The notes below the pieces were generated by a model. It worked only from the letters and a program-made list of their open reading frames with translations. It searched no databases and was not told the DNA's origin. A DNA stretch of 64,000 nucleotides from Paracidovorax konjaci (lineage in GTDB: Bacteria > Pseudomonadota > Gammaproteobacteria > Burkholderiales > Burkholderiaceae_C). A program made the translations under genes and the position numbers. Position 1 is the first letter of the stretch; every line of letters begins with the position of its first letter. The stretch spans positions 392,132-456,131 of the forward strand of contig NZ_FOMQ01000002.1 of NCBI RefSeq assembly GCF_900112675.1, in the 5' to 3' direction. Below, one piece after another: positions 28,863-36,266 of the stretch.

Positions 28863-29933
28863 GTGAATCCTCTTGTACAGGGCGCCGCTGAGGCCCCGCT
28901 GCCGCCGCTGCTGGCGATCACGCAGGGCGACCCGGCCGGCATCGGTCCGGAGATCGTCGCGCGGGCCTTCCGCGATGCGCCCGGCGATCTGCGCGGCTGC
29001 TTCGTGGCCGGCGACGTCGAGACGCTGCGCCGCGCCGCGCGCTGCATTGCGCGGCCGGGCGAGCCTTCGCTGCCCGTCGCCGTGCTGGCATCGCCCGCCG
29101 AGGCCCGCGGCGCGCCGCCGCGCTGCCTGCCGGTGCTGCCGCTGCCGGGGCTGCCCGGCCCGGTACCGTTCGGCGCGGTGAGCGCCGAGGCCGGACGGGC
29201 CGCGGCGGATTGCGTCGTCTGGGCCGCGCGGGCCGCGCTGCGCGGCGAGGTCGATGGCCTAGTGACGGCGCCGCTGCACAAGGAGGCGCTGGCGGCCGCC
29301 GGCGTGGACTATCCGGGTCACACCGAGCTGCTGCAGGCAGAGGCTGCCCGCCATGCCGGCGTGCCCGTGGCCGGCATGCCGGTGCGCATGATGCTGGCGA
29401 GCGATGAACTGCGCACCGTGCTGGTCAGCATCCACGTGTCGCTGCGCGACGCGATCGCGGCCGTCACGCCGGACAACGTGCTGCGCACGCTGGAGATCAC
29501 CCACGAGGCGCTGCGCCGCAGCCTCGGCCGCGCACCGCGCATCGGCGTGGCGGGCCTCAACCCGCACGCGGGCGAGGGCGGGTTGTTCGGGCACGAAGAG
29601 GCGGAGTCCATCGCGCCGGCCATCGCGGCCGCGCGCGCACGGGGCATCGATGCGCACGGCCCCTTCGCGCCCGACACGGTGTTCATGCGCGCGCGCAGCA
29701 CGCCGCAGCGCGCGGGCGAATTCGACGTGGTGCTGGCGATGTACCACGACCAGGGCCTCATCCCCGTGAAATATCTGGGCGTGGACAAAGGCGTGAACGT
29801 CACGCTCGGGCTGCCGCTGGTGCGCACCAGCCCGGACCATGGCACGGCCTTCGACATCGCGGGCCGCGGCACGGCCGATGCTTCGAGCCTGATCGAGGCC
29901 GTGCGCATGGCACGGCGCCTCGCGCGGCCGTGA
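28863..29933 (+). CDS. pdxA: 4-hydroxythreonine-4-phosphate dehydrogenase PdxA
   Basis: A 356-residue NAD-dependent enzyme of the DXP-dependent pyridoxal 5'-phosphate pathway. Motifs: GDPAGIGPEI near residue 20, and metal-binding histidines in YPGHTELL, NPHAGEGGLFGHEE and MYHDQGLIPVK. The C-terminal SPDHGTAFDIAG motif is present. The start is a GTG with GGAGG 10 nt upstream; this leader is made from repeat copy 3. A strong terminator follows the stop. No partner gene such as ksgA adjoins it here. Confidence 0.95.
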   Translation: MNPLVQGAAEAPLPPLLAITQGDPAGIGPEIVARAFRDAPGDLRGCFVAGDVETLRRAARCIARPGEPSLPVAVLASPAEARGAPPRCLPVLPLPGLPGPVPFGAVSAEAGRAAADCVVWAARAALRGEVDGLVTAPLHKEALAAAGVDYPGHTELLQAEAARHAGVPVAGMPVRMMLASDELRTVLVSIHVSLRDAIAAVTPDNVLRTLEITHEALRRSLGRAPRIGVAGLNPHAGEGGLFGHEEAESIAPAIAAARARGIDAHGPFAPDTVFMRARSTPQRAGEFDVVLAMYHDQGLIPVKYLGVDKGVNVTLGLPLVRTSPDHGTAFDIAGRGTADASSLIEAVRMARRLARP

Positions 29934-29937
29934 CCGG

Positions 29938-29965
29938 GGAGCGGCGCGCCGCTCCGCTCTTTTTT
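29938..29965 (+). terminator. Intrinsic terminator of pdxA
   Basis: The perfect stem GGAGCGGC/GCCGCTCC (29938-29945 with 29948-29955) is followed by GCTCTTTTTTT. It lies between the convergent pdxA and mscL genes. Confidence 0.8.
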
Positions 29966-29974
29966 ACCGGCAGG

Positions 29975-30406
29975 TCAGCGGCGCAGGCTGTCGCGGATCT
30001 CGCGCAGCAGCACGATGTCCTCGGGCGGCGTGGCGGGTGCGGCCGGTGCCGGGGGTGGTGCCTCGCGCTTCAGGCGGTTGATTTGCTTGACCATCAGGAA
30101 AATGATGAAAGCGAGAATCAGGAAATTCACCGCGACGGTAATGAAGCTGCCATAAGCGAGCACCGGAACGCCGGCTTTGCGCAACGCATCGAGCGTGGCC
30201 GGGGTACCCGGCGGGACACTGCCGAGCACGAGAAACAGATTCGAGAAATCCAGCCGGCCGAATACCAGGCCGACCACCGGCATGATGACGTCGTTCACCA
30301 GCGAATCGACGATCTTCCCGAAGGCGCCGCCGATGATCACGCCGACGGCGAGGTCTATCACATTTCCCTTTACCGCAAACTCCCGGAACTCTTTTGCAAT
30401 ACCCAT
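29975..30406 (-). CDS. mscL: Large-conductance mechanosensitive channel MscL
   Basis: A 143-residue homopentameric osmotic safety valve. The N-terminus [20 protein letters not shown] and the first helix with the [12 protein letters not shown] gate motif are typical. The second membrane helix (about 75-100) and a charged, Pro-rich cytoplasmic tail ([12 protein letters not shown]) follow, with the final helix [25 protein letters not shown] lies before the ATG. It is convergent with pdxA and divergent from petA. Confidence 0.96.
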   Translation of the reverse strand: MGIAKEFREFAVKGNVIDLAVGVIIGGAFGKIVDSLVNDVIMPVVGLVFGRLDFSNLFLVLGSVPPGTPATLDALRKAGVPVLAYGSFITVAVNFLILAFIIFLMVKQINRLKREAPPPAPAAPATPPEDIVLLREIRDSLRR

Positions 30407-30540
30407 TTCGCCTCTCCTTGATATAGCTGAAAACCCTTGCAGTATTGCCGAGTTGGAGGGGTGATAACCCCTGGAATTAACCTTACTCGCGCCGCTACAA
30501 TTTGTGATTGATCCTAAAGCGACGACCTTCGAGGACCCCC

Positions 30541-31140
30541 ATGAGTGAAACCCCAATCGACTCCAGCAAGAGGACGTGGCTCATTGCGTCGGGCTGTGCT
30601 GGTGCGGTGGGCGGCGTGGCGACGGCCGTGCCGTTCGTGAGCACGTTCCAGCCCTCCGAAAAAGCCAAGGCCGCTGGGGCCGCGGTCGAGGTGGACATCT
30701 CCGGCCTGAAAGCCGGCGAGAAAGTCACGGTGGAGTGGCGCGGCAAACCGGTGTGGATCATCAAGCGCACCCCCGAGCAGCTCGCCGCGCTTCCCGGCCT
30801 CGACGGCCAGCTCGCCGATCCCAAGTCCGAACGCAAGCCGTCCGAACTCACCCCCGAATACGCGCGCAACGAGAACCGCTCTATCAAGCCCGAGATCCTC
30901 GTGGCGGTGGGCATCTGCACGCACCTCGGCTGCTCGCCCAGCGACAAGTTCGCCCCCGGTGCGCAGCCCTCGCTGCCCGACGACTGGAAGGGCGGCTTCC
31001 TCTGCCCCTGCCACGGCTCGACCTTCGACATGGCCGGCCGCGTCTTCAAGAACAAGCCCGCGCCCGACAACCTCGAAGTGCCTCCCCACATGTACCTGTC
31101 GGAGACCAAGCTCCTGATCGGTGAAGACAAGCAGGCCTGA
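30541..31140 (+). CDS. petA: Ubiquinol-cytochrome c reductase Rieske iron-sulfur subunit
   Basis: A 199-residue bc1 complex subunit that takes the first electron from ubiquinol to cytochrome c1. The N-terminal anchor (about 12-34) follows SSKRTW, a weak twin-arginine-like signal. The [2Fe-2S] ligands are C126-T-H128 and C155-P-C157-H158, with the disulfide cysteine C131. First gene of petABC; petB starts 14 bp later. A TACAAT hexamer at 30496-30501 could be its -10 element. Confidence 0.97.
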   Translation: MSETPIDSSKRTWLIASGCAGAVGGVATAVPFVSTFQPSEKAKAAGAAVEVDISGLKAGEKVTVEWRGKPVWIIKRTPEQLAALPGLDGQLADPKSERKPSELTPEYARNENRSIKPEILVAVGICTHLGCSPSDKFAPGAQPSLPDDWKGGFLCPCHGSTFDMAGRVFKNKPAPDNLEVPPHMYLSETKLLIGEDKQA

Positions 31141-31153
31141 GGGAGAAGAACGC

Positions 31154-32572
31154 ATGGCTCACCACGAATTCAAGGACATCTCTCCGAACGCCTCCACGGG
31201 CGCCAAGGTCACGAACTGGTTCGAGAACCGGTTCCCGACGGCCTTCGACGCCTACCGGGTGCACATGTCGGAGTACTACGCTCCGAAGAACTTCAACTTC
31301 TGGTACATCTTCGGCTCGCTGGCGCTGCTGGTGCTGGTGATCCAGATCGTCACCGGCATCTTCCTCGTGATGCACTACAAGCCCGACGCCGCCAAGGCAT
31401 TCGAGTCGGTCGAGTACATCATGCGCGACGTGCCCTGGGGCTGGCTCATCCGCTACATGCACTCCACGGGCGCCTCGGCGTTCTTCGTGGTGGTGTACCT
31501 GCACATGTTCCGCGGGCTGCTCTACGGCTCCTACCGCAAGCCGCGCGAACTGGTCTGGATCTTCGGCTGCGCGATCTTCCTCGCGCTCATGGCCGAGGCC
31601 TTCATGGGCTACCTGCTGCCCTGGGGCCAGATGTCGTACTGGGGCGCCCAGGTGATCGTGAACCTGTTCGCGGCCATCCCCTTCGTCGGCCCCGACCTGG
31701 CACTGCTGATCCGCGGCGACTACGTGGTGGGCGACGCCACCCTGAACCGCTTCTTCAGCTTCCACGTGATCGCCGTGCCGCTCGTGCTGCTGGGCCTCGT
31801 GGTCGCCCACCTGCTGGCGCTGCACGACGTGGGTTCCAACAACCCCGACGGCATCGAGATCAAGGGCCCCAACGCCCCGCGCGACGAGCAGGGCCATCCG
31901 CTGGACGGCATCCCGTTCCACCCGTACTACACGGTGCACGACATCTTCGGCGTGTGCGTGTTCCTGTTCATCTTCTCGGCCGTGGTGTTCTTCGCACCCG
32001 AGTTCGGCGGCTACTTCCTGGAATACAACAACTTCATTCCGGCCGACCCGCTCAAGACGCCCGCGCACATCGCGCCCGTCTGGTACTTCACGCCGTTCTA
32101 CTCGATGCTGCGCGCCATCACGAGCGAGATGATGTATGCGCTCATCGGCTGCGTGGCGCTGGCCGCGGGCTTCGGCGTGATCAAGGGCCGGCTGCCGTCC
32201 TTCGTCAAGGCCGCCATCGTGGCCGTGGCCGTGGTCGCCATCGCGCTCATGCTGTCCATCGACGCCAAGTTCTGGGGCGTGGTGGTGATGGGCGGTGCCG
32301 TGATCATCCTGTTCTTCCTGCCGTGGCTCGACCACAGCCCCGTGAAGTCCATCCGCTACCGCCCGAGTTGGCACAAGTACCTTTACGGCATCTTCGTGAT
32401 CAACTTCGTGGCCCTCGCATACCTGGGCGTGCAGCCCCCGTCGCCGATCGGCGAACGCGTCTCGCAGGTCGGCACGCTGTTCTACTTCGGCTTCTTCCTG
32501 CTCATGCCCTGGTGGAGCCGCCTCGGCGAGCCCAAGCCGGTGCCTGACCGCGTGACCTTCGCCGCGCACTGA
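31154..32572 (+). CDS. petB: Ubiquinol-cytochrome c reductase cytochrome b subunit
   Basis: A 472-residue polytopic protein with about eight membrane helices that carries the two b hemes and the Qo and Qi sites of the bc1 complex. Heme-binding histidines lie in the second helix (RYMHSTGASAFF, VVYLHMFRG) and the fourth (FFSFHVIAVP, VAHLLALHDVG). The Qo motif PEFGGYF is a variant of the usual PEWY region. A purine-rich GAGGGAGAAG lies before the ATG. It is placed between petA and petC, the standard proteobacterial order. Confidence 0.97.
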   Translation: MAHHEFKDISPNASTGAKVTNWFENRFPTAFDAYRVHMSEYYAPKNFNFWYIFGSLALLVLVIQIVTGIFLVMHYKPDAAKAFESVEYIMRDVPWGWLIRYMHSTGASAFFVVVYLHMFRGLLYGSYRKPRELVWIFGCAIFLALMAEAFMGYLLPWGQMSYWGAQVIVNLFAAIPFVGPDLALLIRGDYVVGDATLNRFFSFHVIAVPLVLLGLVVAHLLALHDVGSNNPDGIEIKGPNAPRDEQGHPLDGIPFHPYYTVHDIFGVCVFLFIFSAVVFFAPEFGGYFLEYNNFIPADPLKTPAHIAPVWYFTPFYSMLRAITSEMMYALIGCVALAAGFGVIKGRLPSFVKAAIVAVAVVAIALMLSIDAKFWGVVVMGGAVIILFFLPWLDHSPVKSIRYRPSWHKYLYGIFVINFVALAYLGVQPPSPIGERVSQVGTLFYFGFFLLMPWWSRLGEPKPVPDRVTFAAH

Positions 32573-32591
32573 GCGGGCCGGAACGACGACC

Positions 32592-33347
32592 ATGAAAAAA
32601 ATCATCCTCACGCTGATTGCCTCGCTCGGGTTCGCCCTGGGCGCGCACGCCGCAGAAGGCGGCATCGCCTGGGACAAGGCCCCGGTGCGCACGAACGACA
32701 CGGCCTCGCTGCAGAACGGCGCCAAGATCTTCGTCAACTACTGCCTGAGCTGCCACTCCGCCGCCTTCATGCGCTACAACCGCCTGAAGGACATTGGCCT
32801 CACCGACCAGCAGGTCAAGGACAACCTGCTCTTCGCCACCGACAAGGTCGGCGAGACGATGAAGGCCACCATCGATCCGCGGCAGGCCAAGGACTGGTTC
32901 GGCGCCAACCCGCCGGACCTCACCGTGATCGCGCGTTCGCGCGCCGGGCACAACGGCACCGGAGCGGACTACCTCTACACCTTCCTGCGCACGTTCTACC
33001 GCGACGAGACCAAGGCCACGGGCTGGAACAACCTCGCTTTCCCGAGCGTGGGCATGCCGCACGCGCTGTGGCAACTGCAGGGCGATCGCCGTCCGGTTTT
33101 CGAGGAACACGAGAGCCACGGCCACAAAACCCAGGTATTCAAAGGCTGGGAGCAACTGACTCCGGGTACCATGTCGCCCCTCCAGTACGACGAGACCGTG
33201 GGTGATCTCGTCAACTACCTGCAGTGGATGGCCGAGCCGGCGCAAAATACGCGGGTTCGCGTCGGTGTGTGGGTGCTGATCTTCCTCGGCATCTTCACCG
33301 TCATCGCCTGGCGCCTCAATGCGGCGTTCTGGAAGGACGTCAAGTAA
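32592..33347 (+). CDS. petC: Ubiquinol-cytochrome c reductase cytochrome c1 subunit
   Basis: A 251-residue heme c protein with signal peptide (MKKIILTLIASLGFALGAHA, cut after residue 20), the heme motif CLSCH (51-55), the conserved RYNRLKDIG segment after it and a C-terminal anchor (about 222-242). A candidate Met heme ligand lies in SVGMPHALW. It starts 19 bp after petB and ends the operon; a hairpin with T-run follows before sspA. Confidence 0.96.
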   Translation: MKKIILTLIASLGFALGAHAAEGGIAWDKAPVRTNDTASLQNGAKIFVNYCLSCHSAAFMRYNRLKDIGLTDQQVKDNLLFATDKVGETMKATIDPRQAKDWFGANPPDLTVIARSRAGHNGTGADYLYTFLRTFYRDETKATGWNNLAFPSVGMPHALWQLQGDRRPVFEEHESHGHKTQVFKGWEQLTPGTMSPLQYDETVGDLVNYLQWMAEPAQNTRVRVGVWVLIFLGIFTVIAWRLNAAFWKDVK

Positions 33348-33402
33348 GCTTGGCCTCCGCTGCAGCATCAGCGTCGCCTTCGTGCGGCGCATTTCGCTTT
33401 CC

Positions 33403-33441
33403 AGAGTGGACGTTTCACGCGCCCACTCTTTTTGATTTTTA
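33403..33441 (+). terminator. Intrinsic terminator after petABC
   Basis: The stem AGAGTGG/CCACTCT (33403-33409 with 33423-33429) is followed by TTTTTGATTTTT. It ends directly before the sspA ribosome site AGGAG, so it may attenuate rather than fully stop read-through into sspA. Confidence 0.65.
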
Positions 33442-33454
33442 GGAGCTTCCCACC

Positions 33455-34066
33455 ATGATGGTGCTTTATTCGGGTACGACCTGTCCTTTCTCCCATCGCT
33501 GCCGCTTCGTCCTGTTCGAAAAGGGCATGGACTTCGAAATCCGCGATGTGGACCTGTACAACAAGCCCGAAGACATCAACGTGATGAACCCCTATGGCCA
33601 GGTGCCCATCCTGGTCGAGCGCGACCTCATCCTGTATGAGTCGAACATCATCAACGAGTACATCGACGAGCGCTTCCCGCACCCGCAGCTGATGCCTGGC
33701 GACCCGGTCGACCGTGCCCGCGTGCGCCTGTTCCTGCTCAACTTCGAGAAGGAACTGTTCGTCCACGTGAACGTGCTGGAGTCGCGCGCCACCAAGGGCA
33801 ACGAGAAGGCGCTCGAAAAGGCCCGCTCGCACATCCGCGACCGCCTCACGCAGCTGGCCCCGGTGTTCCTCAAGAACAAGTACATGCTGGGCGAGAATTT
33901 CTCGATGCTCGACGTCGCCATCGCGCCGCTGCTCTGGCGCCTGGACTACTATGGCATCGAGCTGTCGAAGAACGCCGCGCCGCTGCTGAAGTACGCCGAA
34001 CGCATCTTCTCGCGCCCGGCCTACATCGAAGCGCTGACGCCTTCCGAGAAAGTCATGCGCAAGTAA
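33455..34066 (+). CDS. sspA: Stringent starvation protein A (GST-fold)
   Basis: A 203-residue protein with a glutathione S-transferase fold: thioredoxin-like N-domain (SGTTCPFSHRCRFVLFEKGM, then YNKPEDINVMNPYGQVPILV) and an all-helical C-domain. SspA homologues bind RNA polymerase and affect stress and virulence gene expression. AGGAG precedes the ATG by about 9 nt. The gene lies between petABC and sspB, the order known in many proteobacteria. Confidence 0.95.
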   Translation: MMVLYSGTTCPFSHRCRFVLFEKGMDFEIRDVDLYNKPEDINVMNPYGQVPILVERDLILYESNIINEYIDERFPHPQLMPGDPVDRARVRLFLLNFEKELFVHVNVLESRATKGNEKALEKARSHIRDRLTQLAPVFLKNKYMLGENFSMLDVAIAPLLWRLDYYGIELSKNAAPLLKYAERIFSRPAYIEALTPSEKVMRK

Positions 34067-34114
34067 GCGCTGCTGCTGCACCCTGCCTCCCCGCTTCCCT
34101 TCCGAAACGCCGAC

Positions 34115-34660
34115 ATGATGAACGCCCAGGACTCCACTTCCACGCGCCCCTACCTGATCCGGGCCTTGTACGAGTGGTGCACCGACAATGGCTTCACGCC
34201 CTACATCGCGGTGCGCGTGGACGATTCGGTCCAGGTGCCGCGCGAATACGTGAAGGATGGCGAGATCGTGCTCAACGTCAGCTACGACGCCACCAGCGCG
34301 CTGCAGCTGGGCAATGATTTCATCGAGTTCAAGGCCCGTTTCGGCGGCAAGCCGCGCGACATCATGGTGCCCATCGGGCGGGTGATCGCGATCTATGCCC
34401 GCGAGAACGGCCAGGGCATGGCATTCCCCCCGCCAGTGGATGTGCTCTCGCCGGGGGGCTTGCCGCCCGGTGCGGTGTCCAGCCTGCTGGATGCCGGCGG
34501 CGCCCCCACCGGAGGTGCGCTCGAACCTGCGGAAGGCGACGACCGCGTGGTGCAGCTCGTTCCGTCCGAGGGTGGTGCTTCCTCCCCTTCGGACGAACCT
34601 CCGCGCGGCCCCGGTCCGGCTGCGTCGGGTGGCCGTCCCTCGCTCAAACGCGTCAAGTGA
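34115..34660 (+). CDS. sspB: ClpXP protease specificity-enhancing factor SspB
   Basis: A 181-residue adaptor that delivers ssrA-tagged proteins to ClpXP. The conserved substrate-binding domain is at about 1-110 (RPYLIRALYEWCTDNGFTPY, IVLNVSYDAT, FKARFGGKPRDIMVPIGRV, IYARENGQGMAF). A flexible Pro/Gly/Ser-rich linker follows, and the protein ends in the ClpX-binding tail RPSLKRVK. Alternative starts at 34115 and 34118 differ by one residue. It follows sspA by 48 bp. Confidence 0.95.
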   Translation: MMNAQDSTSTRPYLIRALYEWCTDNGFTPYIAVRVDDSVQVPREYVKDGEIVLNVSYDATSALQLGNDFIEFKARFGGKPRDIMVPIGRVIAIYARENGQGMAFPPPVDVLSPGGLPPGAVSSLLDAGGAPTGGALEPAEGDDRVVQLVPSEGGASSPSDEPPRGPGPAASGGRPSLKRVK

Positions 34661-34709
34661 TCCCGGCGCCGGCTGCGCCCGGCCCCTGCGAAGGGGCTGC
34701 GTGGCGCGG

Positions 34710-34715
34710 TAGAAT
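34710..34715 (+). promoter_or_regulatory. Candidate -10 element of tRNA-Thr
   Basis: The hexamer TAGAAT followed by GCGCGC (a GC-rich discriminator, as expected for stringently controlled RNA promoters) lies 10 nt before the tRNA 5' end. No clear -35 hexamer is seen. Confidence 0.4.
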
Positions 34716-34724
34716 GCGCGCTTC

Positions 34725-34800
34725 GCCGATTTAGCTCAGTTGGTAGAGCACCCGCCTTGTAAGCGGAAGGTCGTCAGTTCGATCCCGACAATCGGCACCA
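34725..34800 (+). tRNA. tRNA-Thr(TGT)
   Basis: A 76-nt cloverleaf with CCA encoded. The acceptor GCCGATT pairs with AATCGGC. The D arm is GCTC..GAGC, the anticodon loop CTTGTAA gives anticodon TGT, and the T loop is TTCGATC. It closely resembles E. coli tRNA-Thr(UGU). A T-rich run (TCTTTTTTCTT) just after the gene may end transcription. Confidence 0.96.
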
Positions 34801-34840
34801 TCTTTTTTCTTCCCGTTCGCCACCAGCGTGCCGCAGGGCC

Positions 34841-35140
34841 TCAGGTTTGGATTTTCAGGCGAATGGCGTTAACCTCCCACCCCCGAACGCGCAGATGCGC
34901 CTGCAAGGCAGGCAGCAACTGACGCACCTTGGCTGCCGCCGCATTGCTGCGGACCAGCAGGCACCACGTCGTGCCCTCGATCGGCCCTGCCTGGATGGCG
35001 GGCCGCAAGGTGGCGGGAATCAGCAACTCGATGGCCTTGAGCCGTTCGCTCGAGTCGCGCGTCAAGGCAGCCAGGCGGGCCAATGTGGGGGAATCCTCGG
35101 TGGCCTGCAGCAGCGTGACGGCGTGGTGACGGCGGTTCAT
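34841..35140 (-). CDS. DciA-like protein (DUF721), predicted replicative helicase loader
   Basis: A 99-residue protein of the DUF721 family (core ALIPATLRPAIQAGPIEGTTWCLLV with the family WCLLVxSxAxAxKVRQLLP pattern). DciA family members support DnaB helicase loading in bacteria without DnaC. The position beside an M23 peptidase gene and secA is the usual one in Burkholderiales. Its ATG overlaps, on the opposite strand, an ATG of the upstream-extended M23 frame (CATG at 35138-35141). Confidence 0.85.
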   Translation of the reverse strand: MNRRHHAVTLLQATEDSPTLARLAALTRDSSERLKAIELLIPATLRPAIQAGPIEGTTWCLLVRSNAAAAKVRQLLPALQAHLRVRGWEVNAIRLKIQT

Positions 35141-35171
35141 GGAAATGCGCCGCGCGGCGCGGAGAAACGAA

Positions 35172-36131
35172 GTGCAGTTGATTATCACGGACGCCTGGCT
35201 GGCGCGCAGCCGCGCCATCCATCTCTCGGGCCTGCGGCTGGCGGTGGCCGGCCTGGTGCTCTCGGTGCTGGTCATGCTGGTGGCGGCCTTGCTCTACCAC
35301 TGGGTGTTCCTGAAGGGGGCCCGCGAAGGCTGGCCGGTGGTCGGTTCGCTGGTGCGGCTGGCCGCGCGCGACGAGATGGCCGAACGCGACCGGTTCATGC
35401 GGGCGAACCTCGACGCGATGGCCCGCAAGGTCGGCGAGATGCAAGCGCGCATGCTGCAGCTCGAATCGCTCGGCGAGCGGGTTTCCGGCCTGGCAGGCAT
35501 GCCGGCCGCTGAATTCACCCGCCCGCCGGGGCAGGGCGGGGCGCTGGTCTCCAGCCGCCCGATGGACATGGAAGAACTGCAGAGCACGCTGGATGCCCTG
35601 TCCCAGCTCACCGACCGCCGGGTGGACCTGCTGACCGTGGTGGAATCGCGCCTGTTCGACCAGCACATCCGCAAGAACATGGTGCCCACCCAGGAACCCG
35701 TCCTCGGCAAGTCCGCAGGGTCGCCCTTCGGCTGGCGCATCGACCCGTTCACGGGCCAGTCGGCCCTGCACACCGGGCTGGACTTCCAGGCCGACACGGG
35801 CACCCCCATTTTGGCGGCCGCGGGCGGCGTGGTGGTGGCGCAGGAATACCACCCGGCCTACGGCAACATGATCGAGGTCGACCACGGCAACCAGTTGGTC
35901 ACGCGGTATGCGCATGCTTCCCGCACGCTCGTCAAGCGCGGCGATCTGGTCCGCCGGGGGCAGAAGATCGCCGAGGTCGGGACCACCGGCCGTTCCACCG
36001 GGCCGCACCTGCATTTCGAGGTGCTGGTGCAGGGCGTTCCGCAGGATCCGCAGAAATTCCTGCATGCCGGCACGACGGGCATCCCTGCGGACCAGCGGGT
36101 GGCGGCGAAGGCCGCCACGCCTCGCAGGTAA
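35172..36131 (+). CDS. M23-family peptidoglycan endopeptidase / LytM-domain protein
   Basis: A 319-residue cell-wall protein with one N-terminal membrane segment (about 17-40), a coiled-coil stretch and a C-terminal LytM domain. Zinc ligands are in LHTGLDFQ (H200, D204) and HLHFE (H279, H281), so it looks catalytically competent rather than a degenerate activator. The GTG at 35172 is chosen because GGAGAA lies 6-7 nt upstream and it opens into QLIITDAWLARSRAIHLSG; the ATG at 35139 adds 11 Arg-rich residues. It precedes secA. Confidence 0.92.
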   Translation: MQLIITDAWLARSRAIHLSGLRLAVAGLVLSVLVMLVAALLYHWVFLKGAREGWPVVGSLVRLAARDEMAERDRFMRANLDAMARKVGEMQARMLQLESLGERVSGLAGMPAAEFTRPPGQGGALVSSRPMDMEELQSTLDALSQLTDRRVDLLTVVESRLFDQHIRKNMVPTQEPVLGKSAGSPFGWRIDPFTGQSALHTGLDFQADTGTPILAAAGGVVVAQEYHPAYGNMIEVDHGNQLVTRYAHASRTLVKRGDLVRRGQKIAEVGTTGRSTGPHLHFEVLVQGVPQDPQKFLHAGTTGIPADQRVAAKAATPRR

Positions 36132-36266
36132 AATCGCGCGCTCCGGAATCGCTGCCCCTGGTTGCATAACTTGCAAGCGGTGGCGGTGGCCCCCATCTGA
36201 ACCCACTTCATCATTAGGGATTCGGGTCGCGGCACCTGCCCCAGGGCAGGTCGCGGTCCTGTTCGC

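Noticed and set aside
34740..34922. 60-codon frame over the tRNA-Thr gene
   Set aside because: It overlaps the tRNA and has no ribosome site.
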